NCBI RefSeq assembly: GCF_900129465.1
Contig: NZ_FSRA01000002.1
Coordinates: forward strand, 496,001 to 560,000
Source: Chitinophaga niabensis
Lineage (GTDB): Bacteria; Bacteroidota; Bacteroidia; Chitinophagales; Chitinophagaceae
Reading direction: 5' to 3'
Length of the DNA stretch: 64,000 bases
Shown here: piece by piece, positions 28,319-37,667 of the stretch
Numbering within the stretch: the stretch's first letter is position 1
How the letters are laid out: each line of letters begins with the position of its first letter
Made by a program: the position numbers and the translations under genes
The notes under the pieces: generated by a model
Seen by the model: only the letters and a program-made list of their open reading frames with translations
What the model was told of the DNA's origin: nothing
Database searches by the model: none

Positions 28319-29095
28319 TTATTCTCCTTTGAAGACCGGTTTCCTTTTCTCTATAAAAGCTGCTGCTCCTTCCTGCAGGTCCTGTGTGGCAAAACAGCCC
28401 GCAAATTCAGCCACCTCGGTTTTAAATCCATCCACATCAAATTTAAAATTCGCATTTACGCACTTGATCACTTTCGCAATGGCCAAAGGTGCTTTTTCAT
28501 GGATCTTTTGCAGGATGGAACGGGTTTTAGGCAACAACTCCTCAGGTGTTGTTACATGATTGGCCAATCCCAGCTGCCTGGCCTCTTCCGCTCCAATCAG
28601 ATCTGCCGTCATCATTAACTCCAGGGCTTTGCCTTTTCCGATCAGTTGTACCAGTCTTTGTGTACCCCCGTAACCGGGAATAATACCCAGGTTCACTTCC
28701 GGCTGCCCGAATTTTGCATTATCGCTCGCTACACGGAAGTGGCAGGCCATGGCCAGTTCACATCCTCCCCCTAATGCAAAACCGTTTACTGCGGCGGCTA
28801 TGGGTTTAGGGCTTTCTTCTATCCGCTGAAACACCATATGCCCCAGCTTGGCCAGATCAGCTCCCTGGTCTGTAGACAGGGTCAGGAATTCACTGATATC
28901 CGCACCGGCTACAAAAGCCTTTGGACCGGTTCCGGTAATAATGGCACTGCGTACAGCCTCATTTTTATATACTTCGTCAATTGCCAGGGCCAGTTCCTTC
29001 ATTACCTCCTGGTTGAGGGCATTCAGCTTGTCCGGGCGATTGATGGCAATCTCCATGATGCCATCCCTGATGTTTGTGGTCAGCGTCTTATACAT
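28319..29095 (-). CDS. Enoyl-CoA hydratase / isomerase family protein
   Basis: A crotonase-fold protein of 258 residues from the ATG at 29095 (MYKTLTTNIRDGIME). The oxyanion-hole segments are AFVAGADISEF and NGFALGGGCELAMACHF; catalytic glutamates are in GGGCELA and FGQPEVNLGIIPGYGG, both expected for a true enoyl-CoA hydratase. It would act in beta-oxidation or butyrate-type metabolism. It starts 31 bp upstream of fumC on the same strand and may share a transcript. Confidence 0.9.
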   Translation of the reverse strand: MYKTLTTNIRDGIMEIAINRPDKLNALNQEVMKELALAIDEVYKNEAVRSAIITGTGPKAFVAGADISEFLTLSTDQGADLAKLGHMVFQRIEESPKPIAAAVNGFALGGGCELAMACHFRVASDNAKFGQPEVNLGIIPGYGGTQRLVQLIGKGKALELMMTADLIGAEEARQLGLANHVTTPEELLPKTRSILQKIHEKAPLAIAKVIKCVNANFKFDVDGFKTEVAEFAGCFATQDLQEGAAAFIEKRKPVFKGE

Positions 29096-29153
29096 ATAAT
29101 GAGTCGTTTTTATCTCCATCTAAATTAACGCATAATCCCAAGGTGCCGAAATG

Positions 29154-29182
29154 AAAAAGGGGCCGCATTTGCATGCCGCCCC
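29154..29182 (-). terminator. Terminator after the outer-membrane barrel gene
   Basis: GC-rich stem (ggggc-gcat / atgc-gcccc with one mismatch) followed on the minus strand by five T. Confidence 0.7.
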
Positions 29183-29208
29183 TGAGATCATAAATATAGA
29201 AACATTAA

Positions 29209-30024
29209 TTATTTGTCGGTCACCGTTCTCTTTTCGATGATCACTTTGGTGCCTTTTCTTTCTTTATCAGCCCTGCGGTGATGATTGCCGAAATCACATT
29301 TGAAACCACCGAAGTTGTAGCTCAGCGTTACAAACAGCATATTGGCCTTCATATCTTTATACGGCTGTTCTTTCACCCCGTTCACCGTTTCTGTGTAATC
29401 CTTATTGAAGAAGTCGTTCAGGTAATACTGCACTTTCACACCAAAACCCGGGTTAAAGCGAACACCTGCGAAAACGGAAGGCATCAGCAGGTCCGTGCGG
29501 TCGCTGAACCATTCATTGAACTTGCTTTTCTTATCTCCGCGCAGGAAGTATTTCTCTTTATAATTAAAGGCCAGATCGTACTCACCACCGGCAAAGAAGA
29601 AAAAGCCATTCCGCAGGTCCCCTATCTTAAAACCTAAGGGCACGCCCAGGGTGTATACCCTTTGTTTCAGCTTCACGGAATCGTTGGGTTTGCTGATCAG
29701 CCCGATATTTTTGATATTCAGCCCGGAGAAAACCCCGAAGCTCCTGGAAAAATCATAGTTATAATTCTGCCCGATATTAAAGAACAGGGTAAAACGGGGG
29801 ATGTTACGAACGTGTTCCCCATTATTTTTCATGTCTGCAAAGGAAAGCAGCGGCCCGTTGCCACCTGTGGTCACATACCCTCTGCCAGGTTTGGGAGGTG
29901 CGGAATAAAAATGGAAATGGTAAGATATTTTCTTTTTGGGTTCGGCCTCAGTAGAATCCTGGGCACGCAGACCTGTAGTCATGGCTAACAGGAGGAGGAG
30001 CATAGTGTAACGGATAACCTTCAT
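29209..30024 (-). CDS. Outer membrane beta-barrel protein, PorT-like
   Basis: A 271-residue exported protein starting at 30024 with the signal peptide MKVIRYTMLLLLLAMTTGLRAQ. The mature part consists of amphipathic strands (for example FTLFFNIGQNYNYDFSRSFG and LGVPLGFKIGDLRNGFFFF) and ends with a basic tail after NMLFVTLSYNFGGFKC. It resembles the PorT/OMP beta-barrel families of Bacteroidota. No specific function can be given. Confidence 0.7.
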   Translation of the reverse strand: MKVIRYTMLLLLLAMTTGLRAQDSTEAEPKKKISYHFHFYSAPPKPGRGYVTTGGNGPLLSFADMKNNGEHVRNIPRFTLFFNIGQNYNYDFSRSFGVFSGLNIKNIGLISKPNDSVKLKQRVYTLGVPLGFKIGDLRNGFFFFAGGEYDLAFNYKEKYFLRGDKKSKFNEWFSDRTDLLMPSVFAGVRFNPGFGVKVQYYLNDFFNKDYTETVNGVKEQPYKDMKANMLFVTLSYNFGGFKCDFGNHHRRADKERKGTKVIIEKRTVTDK

Positions 30025-30132
30025 AAATTTCAACTTTTGCGTAGTTAAGAATGGAATAGGCGGACAATACGCCATTTGAGCATGCTGCCGTTCTTAGTAA
30101 GACGACCAGGTTTTGAAAATGTTTCAAAAAAG

Positions 30133-30552
30133 TTAAAATTCCCTGTGTTCCTTTGTCCAGCCTGTGATGTAGGTGGCAATTTCCTGGGTATTGGTACCTG
30201 GGGGAAAGAGCTTCCCCACTCCCATTTCGTATAATTCCTGCATATCCTGGTCCGGGATGATCCCCCCTCCGGTCAATAATACATCGTCCATCCCCTTTTC
30301 CTTCATGAGGTGGATGATCTTTGGAAAAACTGTCATATGTGCTCCGGAAAGGATGCTGATGCCAATGGCATCCACATCTTCCTGTAAAGCTGCACTTACC
30401 ACCATTTCCGGGGTTTGGCGCAGGCCGGTATAAATTACTTCCATCCCTGCATCCCTGAGAGCTGCTGCTATCACTTTGGCGCCGCGGTCGTGGCCATCCA
30501 GACCTACTTTGGCTACCAATACACGGATGGGGCGTTGATTCGGGTTGACCAT
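30133..30552 (-). CDS. Cobalamin B12-binding domain protein (methylmalonyl-CoA mutase C-terminal type)
   Basis: A stand-alone 139-residue B12-binding domain. It carries the full binding signature: VGLDGHDRGAKVIAAALRDA with the cobalt-ligating histidine of DGHDRG (about residue 21), SILSGAHM and LTGGGIIPDQD. It closely resembles the C-terminal domain of methylmalonyl-CoA mutase or the small subunit of split acyl-CoA mutases. The window has the epimerase at 13.6 kb but no mutase catalytic subunit, so its partner lies elsewhere. Confidence 0.9.
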   Translation of the reverse strand: MVNPNQRPIRVLVAKVGLDGHDRGAKVIAAALRDAGMEVIYTGLRQTPEMVVSAALQEDVDAIGISILSGAHMTVFPKIIHLMKEKGMDDVLLTGGGIIPDQDMQELYEMGVGKLFPPGTNTQEIATYITGWTKEHREF

Positions 30553-30637
30553 ATTACCTGATTGGATCGTAAATGTAAGAATTTCCGGCTGGATGCGGTC
30601 AAGGAGCCCCCCATAGACAACAAAAGCCCATTTATCT

Positions 30638-30645
30638 TACATTTG
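30638..30645 (+). promoter_or_regulatory. -7 element (TACATTTG) of glnS
   Basis: Match to TAnnTTTG 23 bp before the glnS ATG. Confidence 0.45.
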
Positions 30646-30668
30646 CAATTCGGCAAAAGCTACAATAT

Positions 30669-32336
30669 ATGAGCGAAGAAAGATCCCTGAATTTTATAGA
30701 ACAGATCATAGAAGATGATATTGCGAATGGCGTTAACGATGGCAGGGTGCATACCCGTTTCCCTCCGGAACCAAATGGATACCTCCATATTGGCCACGCC
30801 AAGAGCATCTGCCTGAACTTCGGGCTGGCGAATAAATATAACGGTAAGACCAATCTCCGTTTTGATGATACCAACCCGGTAACAGAAGAAACAGAATATG
30901 TAGAGTCTATTAAAGCGGATATCAAATGGCTTGGATACCAGTGGGCCAATGAACTATATGCCTCTGATTATTTTGAGCAGCTGCACGATTTTGCCGTAGC
31001 GCTGATCAAAAAAGGCCTGGCCTATGTGGATGATCTTTCAGCGGCAGAAATTGCTGCCCTCAAAGGTACGCCCACGGAACCAGGAAAGAACAGCCCTCAC
31101 CGGAACAGGAGCGTGGAAGAGAACCTGCAATTATTTGCAGACATGCGTGCCGGTAAATACCCTGACGGCGCAAAAGTATTACGGGCAAAGGTAGACATGG
31201 CCCATGTGAACATGCACATGCGCGATCCTTTGATGTACCGCATCAAACACGCTCATCATCATCGTACAGGAGATACCTGGTGCATCTACCCCATGTATGA
31301 TTTCGCCCACGGGCAAAGTGATAGTATTGAAAAGATCACGCATTCCATCTGTACGCTGGAGTTTATTCCCCACCGCGAATTGTATAACTGGTTCATTGAA
31401 CAACTGAATATATTTCCTTCGCACCAATACGAGTTTGCGCGCCTGAACCTGAGCTATACGGTGATGAGTAAACGTAAACTGCTGCAACTGGTGAATGAAG
31501 GACATGTAACAGGCTGGGACGATCCCCGCATGCCAACATTGAGCGCATTCCGCCGTCGTGGCTACACCCCTTCCAGCATCCGCACCTTTGCAGAAAGGGT
31601 AGGCGTGGCTAAAAGGGATAACCTGATAGAAATAGGTTTGCTTGAATTCTGCATCCGCGAGGAACTGAATAAAACAGCCAACCGTGTAATGGCGGTACTG
31701 GACCCGGTGAAACTTGTGATCACCAATTATCCTGAAGGGCAAACAGAAGATCTGCCGGCTGAAAATAACCCGGAAGATCCTGACAGCGGGCACCACAACC
31801 TTACTTTCAGTAACACCCTGTATATTGAAAGAGAAGATTTCATGGAAGAACCGCCCAAGAAATTCTTCCGTCTCGGCCCCGGCCTGATGGTGCGATTGAA
31901 ACATGCTTACATTGTGAAGTGCGACAGCTTTGAAAAAGATGCTGACGGCAATGTGTCTACGATCTTCTGCTCCTACATCCCGGAAAGCAAAAGCGGATCA
32001 GATACCAGCGGTATTAACGTGAAAGGAACCATACACTGGGTAAGTGCAGCCCATGCTGCCACAGCGGAAGTTCGTTTATACGACCGGCTTTTCTCTGTAG
32101 AAAATCCTGCTGCCGAAGAAGGTGATTTCAAATCATTCATCAATCCATCTTCGCTGGAGCTAATACCGCAGGCCTATATAGAACCATTCCTGCTGGATGC
32201 AAAAGTGGGAGATCAATTCCAGTTCCTCCGCAAAGGGTATTTCTGTGTAGATCCGGATTCAACACCCGGTAAACTGGTATTTAACCGTACCGTTACCCTG
32301 AAGGATACCTGGGCGAAAGAAGCGAAAAAAGCATAG
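30669..32336 (+). CDS. glnS: Glutaminyl-tRNA synthetase
   Basis: Charges tRNA-Gln directly. The class I HIGH motif is in PPEPNGYLHIGHAKSI (about residues 33-48) and the KMSKS loop is the variant VMSKRKL (about 267). Anticodon-binding beta-barrels follow from about 340. At 555 residues it is full length. The convergent neighbour is gltX, so both related synthetases lie side by side. Confidence 0.96.
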   Translation: MSEERSLNFIEQIIEDDIANGVNDGRVHTRFPPEPNGYLHIGHAKSICLNFGLANKYNGKTNLRFDDTNPVTEETEYVESIKADIKWLGYQWANELYASDYFEQLHDFAVALIKKGLAYVDDLSAAEIAALKGTPTEPGKNSPHRNRSVEENLQLFADMRAGKYPDGAKVLRAKVDMAHVNMHMRDPLMYRIKHAHHHRTGDTWCIYPMYDFAHGQSDSIEKITHSICTLEFIPHRELYNWFIEQLNIFPSHQYEFARLNLSYTVMSKRKLLQLVNEGHVTGWDDPRMPTLSAFRRRGYTPSSIRTFAERVGVAKRDNLIEIGLLEFCIREELNKTANRVMAVLDPVKLVITNYPEGQTEDLPAENNPEDPDSGHHNLTFSNTLYIEREDFMEEPPKKFFRLGPGLMVRLKHAYIVKCDSFEKDADGNVSTIFCSYIPESKSGSDTSGINVKGTIHWVSAAHAATAEVRLYDRLFSVENPAAEEGDFKSFINPSSLELIPQAYIEPFLLDAKVGDQFQFLRKGYFCVDPDSTPGKLVFNRTVTLKDTWAKEAKKA

Positions 32337-32440
32337 GTACTGATAGGTTTTTAACCTTCTCCAGGTAAAGGCAGTGTTCATCACTCCTTCACCATAGGTT
32401 CGTTCCCCCTTCGTTCAACAGGAACAGCTAAAATTATATC

Positions 32441-32477
32441 AAAAAAAGGGGCTGACTAATGATATTTAGTCAGCCCC
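32441..32477 (-). terminator. Terminator between glnS and gltX
   Basis: Long stem (ggggctgacta / tagtcagcccc, further A-T pairs) with a 7-base run that reads as T on the minus strand, so it mainly ends gltX transcription. Confidence 0.85.
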
Positions 32478-32499
32478 TTATATATTGGTTATATGGAAG

Positions 32500-34029
32500 T
32501 TACGCAAAAATTGCCAAAGCCTGCTTAATCCTTTCGATCGTTTCCTCTTTACCCAATGTTTCTGCGATCACAAATACCGGCGGGCCAAATTTCCCTCCGC
32601 ATAACATAATGCGGAAAGGTAATTGCAACTCTCCCGGTTTAATGTTCTTTGCAGTAGCCAGTTGTTTGAAGTTATCTTCCAATGCTGCAAATGTAAAGTC
32701 CGGCAGTGCGCCGATCTCCGTGATCCAGGATTCGAAGAAAGCCTGTTTTTCCGGCGTCCACTTAGGTTTTACGGCTTCTACATCATATTTGTCCGGCCGC
32801 ACGAAAAAGAAGAAACCATGGTCCCAGATCTCATTGATAAAGTGGCAGCGTTCTTTCACCAGCCCGGTTACCTTAGCTACATAGGCTTCTTCAGGTGCCA
32901 GTCCTTTTTCAGCTAATACAGGCTGGAAAAGCTTTGCCAGCGTGGCATCATCCTTCTTCACGATATACTGGTGGTTGAACCATTTCGCCTTATCATAATC
33001 GAATTTGGCGCCGCCTTTATGTACTCTTTCAATAGAGAATTGCTGTATCAGTTCATCAATGGAAAATATTTCCTGTTCGGAACCGGCATTCCAGCCCAGC
33101 ATGGCCAGCATGTTCACAAATGCTTCCGGCAGGAAACCTCTTTCGCGGAAACCCTGCGTGAGTTCATTTGTTTTAGGGTCCAGCCAGTTCATAGCATAAA
33201 CGGGGAAGCCTAAACGATCTCCATCCCTTTTGCTCAGTTTACCATTACCATCCGGTTTCAGGATCAATGGCAGATGCGCCCATTGTGGCATTTCCGCTTC
33301 CCAGCCCAGGTATTTCCATAACAGGATATGCACTGGTGCGGAAGGCAGCCATTCCTCACCCCGGAAGGCATGAGAGATCTTCATGAGATAATCGTCTACC
33401 ACTACGGCAAGATGGTAAGTGGGCATGCCATCTGCTTTCAGCAATACTTTATCATCCACCGTGCTGGTCTGAAAACTCACTTCTCCCCGGATCATATCTG
33501 TAAAGGCTACCGTTTCATTTTCCGGCATCTTAATACGGATCACATGAGGAGTGCCTTTTTCCAGCAAAGTTTTTACTTCAGCAGCATCCAGCGTGAGGGA
33601 GTTACGCATTGTTTTGCGTACGGAATGGTTATACTGCGGAGAGTGGTTGCCTCGTGCTTTTTCCACCTCCCGCATAGCTTCCAGCTCCTCGGGGGTATCA
33701 AAAGCATAATAGGCGAAACCTGCGTTCACCAGTTGTTCTCCATACTGCCGGTAGAGGGCTTTCCGCTCACTTTGGCGGTAAGGGGCATAAGGCCCTCCTT
33801 TATGAGGACCTTCATCAGCTTCCAGGCCGCACCAGCGAAGGCATTCCAAAATATATTCTTCCGCCCCCGGCACAAAGCGGGTTTGGTCTGTATCTTCTAT
33901 CCTTAATACAAAATCTCCACCATGGTGGCGGGCGAACAGGTAATTGAACAGCACCGTTCTAACACCGCCGAGGTGAAGACCGCCAGTAGGGCTGGGTGCA
34001 AAGCGTACTCTTACTTTTTTCTGACTCAT
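32500..34029 (-). CDS. gltX: Glutamyl-tRNA synthetase
   Basis: Charges tRNA-Glu with glutamate. From the ATG at 34029 it reads MSQKKVRVRFAPSPTGGLHL, containing the HIGH-type motif (HLGG), then LRIEDTDQTRF; the KMSKS motif is KLSKRDGD (about residue 250). At 509 residues it is full length. A nearby TTG at 34038 is a poorer start. Confidence 0.96.
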   Translation of the reverse strand: MSQKKVRVRFAPSPTGGLHLGGVRTVLFNYLFARHHGGDFVLRIEDTDQTRFVPGAEEYILECLRWCGLEADEGPHKGGPYAPYRQSERKALYRQYGEQLVNAGFAYYAFDTPEELEAMREVEKARGNHSPQYNHSVRKTMRNSLTLDAAEVKTLLEKGTPHVIRIKMPENETVAFTDMIRGEVSFQTSTVDDKVLLKADGMPTYHLAVVVDDYLMKISHAFRGEEWLPSAPVHILLWKYLGWEAEMPQWAHLPLILKPDGNGKLSKRDGDRLGFPVYAMNWLDPKTNELTQGFRERGFLPEAFVNMLAMLGWNAGSEQEIFSIDELIQQFSIERVHKGGAKFDYDKAKWFNHQYIVKKDDATLAKLFQPVLAEKGLAPEEAYVAKVTGLVKERCHFINEIWDHGFFFFVRPDKYDVEAVKPKWTPEKQAFFESWITEIGALPDFTFAALEDNFKQLATAKNIKPGELQLPFRIMLCGGKFGPPVFVIAETLGKEETIERIKQALAIFA

Positions 34030-34085
34030 ACGGCGCAAAAATAATAATTTCGGGCTTGGGAACGAGATTTCAAATCCTATAATGT

Positions 34086-34700
34086 ATGTTCTATTTTACG
34101 AAAACACCCGCTTTCCTCAAATCACTGTACAAAAGCTGTATCTGGAACTTCTCTCCGGATGTGCCCACCGTCTATCTCACTTTTGATGACGGCCCGCATC
34201 CTAAAGCCACCCCTTTTGTGCTGGAGCAGTTGAAAAAGTACAATGCAAAAGCTACTTTCTTCTGTATCGGGAAAAATGTAGTGGAATATCCGGAGATCTA
34301 TCAGCAGATCCTGCTGGATGGGCATGCCGTAGGAAACCATACGCATAACCATGTAAACGGCTGGAAAGCCGGTACCGAAACCTATCTCGCTAATATCAAA
34401 GAAGCCGCGAAATATATCCGTTCCAATCTTTTCCGCCCTCCCTACGGACGGATCTCTCCCTTCCAGGTCAAACAACTGAAAGGTGATTACAGGATCATTA
34501 TGTGGGATATCCTGAGTGCGGATTTTGATACTTCCATCAGTGGAGAAGACTGCCTGCAGAATGTTGTATTCAAATTGCAAGCCGGGTCTATTGTTGTATT
34601 TCACGATAGCGAAAAAGCATGGGACAGACTGAGCTATGCTTTGCCCAGGGTGCTGGAACATTGTGCCCGTAAAGGATTACGGGTGGAAGCTATTGTATAA
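34086..34700 (+). CDS. Polysaccharide deacetylase (NodB-homology) family protein
   Basis: A carbohydrate esterase family 4 enzyme of 204 residues that removes N- or O-acetyl groups from peptidoglycan, chitin oligomers or other glycans. The NodB motifs are present: TFDDGPHP (aspartate base and metal aspartate), HAVGNHTHNH (metal histidines) and FRPPYGRISP; later IMWDILSADFD and VVFHDS. No signal peptide is evident in the first residues (MFYFTKTPAFLKSLYKS), so location is uncertain. Confidence 0.92.
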   Translation: MFYFTKTPAFLKSLYKSCIWNFSPDVPTVYLTFDDGPHPKATPFVLEQLKKYNAKATFFCIGKNVVEYPEIYQQILLDGHAVGNHTHNHVNGWKAGTETYLANIKEAAKYIRSNLFRPPYGRISPFQVKQLKGDYRIIMWDILSADFDTSISGEDCLQNVVFKLQAGSIVVFHDSEKAWDRLSYALPRVLEHCARKGLRVEAIV

Positions 34701-34701
34701 A

Positions 34702-34732
34702 AAAACGCCACAACCCTGAGGTTATGGCGTTT
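34702..34732. terminator. Bidirectional terminator
   Basis: Stem aaacgcca-aacc / ggtt-tggcgttt with a CTGA loop lies between the converging deacetylase and lipoprotein genes. Confidence 0.8.
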
Positions 34733-34752
34733 AGCATATGTTTGGAGAAATA

Positions 34753-35631
34753 TTATCTCGGTAAAGTGATCTCTTTTGTTTTATCACCTACGGTCAGTAC
34801 TGCTTTGTTATCACAATCACCATTACCATAGTCAAGGCTGGCTTTGAATGAATTCACAGAGAGTTCCACAACACCTTTACCTACATAAGGGCAAACGATC
34901 TTGCGTATCAGGCCGGATTTGATAGCAACAGTAGCGATCACACTGCTATCCTTCAGGCTGCCATTACCCTTTAATTCATAAATATCATCGCTGATCACCC
35001 ATGGAGTGTTGGCACCTTCTTTCTGTGTTAAAGTGCGGTTACCGCTGTAAGTAACTGCATGTCCATTAGGCCAGGTGAGCTTACCTTCAGCCACGGTATA
35101 AGAATAACCGAAACCATCACCGGAAGAAAGGTTTTGAATGGTTTGCGTTCCTTCTACTTTGATATCGTTCACATAATAGTTATCGAAAGTTACTGTTGCC
35201 ACAGCACCAGGGCTTACAAAGATCTTATCTACAACGATCTTGAGTTTACCTTTGCGGGTACGGTTACCATCAGTACATCCTCCTTTAAAATCGATGATGA
35301 TCGTTTTAGGGTAGGTCTGAAAGTCTGCCGGATCAATGCTCAAGGCCACGCCTTCACATCTGGAATAATCATTCCAGGTTGAACCGGGAGCTTTTCTATT
35401 TCCACCATTCAGGTCGGATTCAGTAGTATTATAATCTAAAGCAATAGTGAAGGCATCTTCATACAGCGCATTCACTTCAGCTTCCTGCTGAGCGGCAGCG
35501 ATTGTTTGATTATCCCTTTTGTCATCGGCACCTGCTTTATCATCTTTCTTACAGGCAAAGAAAATGGTAATAGCGCCAATTGCTAATGCGGTTACGGAGA
35601 GTACTTTGTTGGTGTTAAAATAGTGTTTCAT
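34753..35631 (-). CDS. Hypothetical lipoprotein
   Basis: A 292-residue protein starting MKHYFNTNKVLSVTALAIGA, with the lipobox IFFAC before KKDDKAGADD, so it should be lipid-anchored. The mature part has repeated short beta strands, two further cysteine pairs (YSRCEG, GGCTDG; near the end GDCDNKA) and the segment LTWPNGHAVTYSGNRTLT. Such sequences are common in Bacteroidota and often annotated only as hypothetical. I do not recognise a domain. Confidence 0.75.
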   Translation of the reverse strand: MKHYFNTNKVLSVTALAIGAITIFFACKKDDKAGADDKRDNQTIAAAQQEAEVNALYEDAFTIALDYNTTESDLNGGNRKAPGSTWNDYSRCEGVALSIDPADFQTYPKTIIIDFKGGCTDGNRTRKGKLKIVVDKIFVSPGAVATVTFDNYYVNDIKVEGTQTIQNLSSGDGFGYSYTVAEGKLTWPNGHAVTYSGNRTLTQKEGANTPWVISDDIYELKGNGSLKDSSVIATVAIKSGLIRKIVCPYVGKGVVELSVNSFKASLDYGNGDCDNKAVLTVGDKTKEITLPR

Positions 35632-35750
35632 CAGAACGGTTTTAATAGGTATTGGCTAATTGAGAAGTACCTTTGTGAAAAGGTTTAAATTAAATATTAG
35701 GATTTTCCAGAACTTAAAGATAAACAATTAATTGAAAAAAACTATATATA

Positions 35751-36521
35751 ATGATCTGGATTGACACGCATGCCCATTTATACTCCCCTGAGTTTGATCC
35801 AGATAGGAGCGAAATGGTCACCCGGGCCATCCGGCAGGGGGTAAACAGGCTGCTGATGCCCAATATTGACGAGGACTCCATACCCGGGATGTTAAGCCTG
35901 GAGGCTGAATTTCCGGAGGAATGTCTCCCCATGATGGGCCTGCACCCCTGTTACGTGAAAGAAAACGTGGAAGTACAGCTGGCTATTGTGCAGGACTGGT
36001 TATCAAAGCGGAAATTCTGGGCAATAGGGGAAATAGGGCTGGATTTTTACTGGGATAAAACTTTGCTGGATCAGCAATACGCTGCTTTCCGCCAGCAGAT
36101 CAGGCTGGCCATCGAACACCAGCTCCCCATTGCTATCCATAGCCGGGAAGCCACCAGGGCCTGTATAGATGTGGTAAAAGAACTGCACAACGGAAGCCTC
36201 ACTGGTGTATTCCATTGTTTTTCAGGCACTAAGGAAGAAGCACAGGAGATCATAGACATGGGATTTTACCTCGGTATAGGCGGAGTGGTAACTTTTAAGA
36301 AAGCAGGCCTGGATGTACTGATGACCGATATTGACCTTCAACATGTTGTGCTCGAAACAGATGCCCCTTACCTGGCACCAGTACCTTATCGTGGTAAAAG
36401 GAATGAAAGTGCCTATATCCCATTGATCGCTCAGAAGCTCGCAGATGTAAAAAATCTAAAAATTGAGGAAGTAGCTGCAATTACTACAGGCAATGCCCGG
36501 AAATTATTCAAAATGCACTAA
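35751..36521 (+). CDS. tatD: TatD family metal-dependent hydrolase
   Basis: A TIM-barrel hydrolase of the TatD DNase family, linked to DNA repair and RNA quality control. Metal ligands are visible: MIWIDTHAHLYSPEF (HxH), the glutamate of AIGEIGLDFYWDK, LPIAIHSREA, GVFHCFSGT and the aspartate of VVLETDAPYLAP. The 256-residue length is typical. It lies 42 bp upstream of the asparaginase gene, which has its own promoter element. Confidence 0.94.
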   Translation: MIWIDTHAHLYSPEFDPDRSEMVTRAIRQGVNRLLMPNIDEDSIPGMLSLEAEFPEECLPMMGLHPCYVKENVEVQLAIVQDWLSKRKFWAIGEIGLDFYWDKTLLDQQYAAFRQQIRLAIEHQLPIAIHSREATRACIDVVKELHNGSLTGVFHCFSGTKEEAQEIIDMGFYLGIGGVVTFKKAGLDVLMTDIDLQHVVLETDAPYLAPVPYRGKRNESAYIPLIAQKLADVKNLKIEEVAAITTGNARKLFKMH

Positions 36522-36533
36522 CTGATAAGTGAA

Positions 36534-36541
36534 TACATTTG
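36534..36541 (+). promoter_or_regulatory. -7 element (TACATTTG) of the asparaginase gene
   Basis: Match to TAnnTTTG 22 bp before the ATG at 36564. Confidence 0.45.
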
Positions 36542-36563
36542 CATGCAATTCTATAAGAGATAA

Positions 36564-37601
36564 ATGACGAAGATTTTAATCATCTATACCGGTGGTACCG
36601 TTGGGATGATCTACGACGAAAAGACGACTGCATTACGGCCCATCGGCTTCAATGAGATCAGGAACAACCTACCTGAGCTTTATCGCATGGGAATTGACTT
36701 CTACGTTTACGCCTTCAATCCTCCCATGGATTCCTCAGACATGCTGCCGGAGATCTGGACGGAATTAGCCAGCATTATTGAAGACCGTTACGACCGTTAT
36801 GATGGATTTGTGATCCTCCATGGCTCTGACACCATGGCCTTCACTGCTTCAGCGCTCAGCTTCATGCTGGAAAATCTTTCCAAACCCGTGATCCTTACCG
36901 GTAGCCAGTTGCCCATCGGCAAGATCCGTACAGATGCTAAAGAGAATATCATCACCGCCATGGAAATTGCTTCCACCAAAAGCAATGGCCACTGTATGGT
37001 TCCCGAAGTCTGCATTTATTTCGACTTCATGCTTTTCCGCGGCAACCGCGCCAAGAAGTACAACGCTGAAAAGTTCGAAGCCTTCTACTCCATGAACTAT
37101 CCTGCCCTGGCTGAAGCCGGCATCGATATCAAATACAAGAATAACTACGTACTGCCTGGTCCTGAAAAAGGATTGATCGTACACAAGAACCTGGACCCTA
37201 ATATCGGGGTACTGAAAATATTCCCGGGCATTACCCGCCGCGCTGTGGAAGCTATTGTGAATACACCCGGCATGCGGGGTTTGATCCTGGAAACATTCGG
37301 AAGCGGTAATGCTACTACGCAAGCCTGGTTCACAGAATGCCTGCAAAAGGCGGCGGATAAAGGCATCCTGATGGTGGATATCACACAATGCGATGGTGGA
37401 TCTGTTGAATTAGGGAAGTATGAAACCAGTCAGCATCTGCAAAAGATCGGCGTAGTGAGTGGGCATGATATGACATTTGAAGCTGCTACTACCAAGTTGA
37501 TGTTCCTGTTAGGGCAGAACATTCCCATGGATGAGATGAAGCGTTTGATCGAGTTGCCGTTGAGAGGTGAATTGACGCCGGCGACGGAGATATTGCCTTA
37601 A
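36564..37601 (+). CDS. ansA: Type I L-asparaginase
   Basis: Hydrolyses asparagine to aspartate and ammonia in the cytoplasm. The first catalytic threonine is in IIYTGGTVGM (about residue 12) and the second motif in ILHGSDTMAFTASAL (about residues 86-100) with the catalytic Thr-Asp. There is no signal peptide, which indicates the cytosolic type I form. Length (345 residues) is typical. Confidence 0.94.
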   Translation: MTKILIIYTGGTVGMIYDEKTTALRPIGFNEIRNNLPELYRMGIDFYVYAFNPPMDSSDMLPEIWTELASIIEDRYDRYDGFVILHGSDTMAFTASALSFMLENLSKPVILTGSQLPIGKIRTDAKENIITAMEIASTKSNGHCMVPEVCIYFDFMLFRGNRAKKYNAEKFEAFYSMNYPALAEAGIDIKYKNNYVLPGPEKGLIVHKNLDPNIGVLKIFPGITRRAVEAIVNTPGMRGLILETFGSGNATTQAWFTECLQKAADKGILMVDITQCDGGSVELGKYETSQHLQKIGVVSGHDMTFEAATTKLMFLLGQNIPMDEMKRLIELPLRGELTPATEILP

Positions 37602-37667
37602 AGGTGGTGGCTGTAAGCAGATCAGGCTTTGCGATGTATGTTTGTTGCTATATAAAGTTGGTGTTTT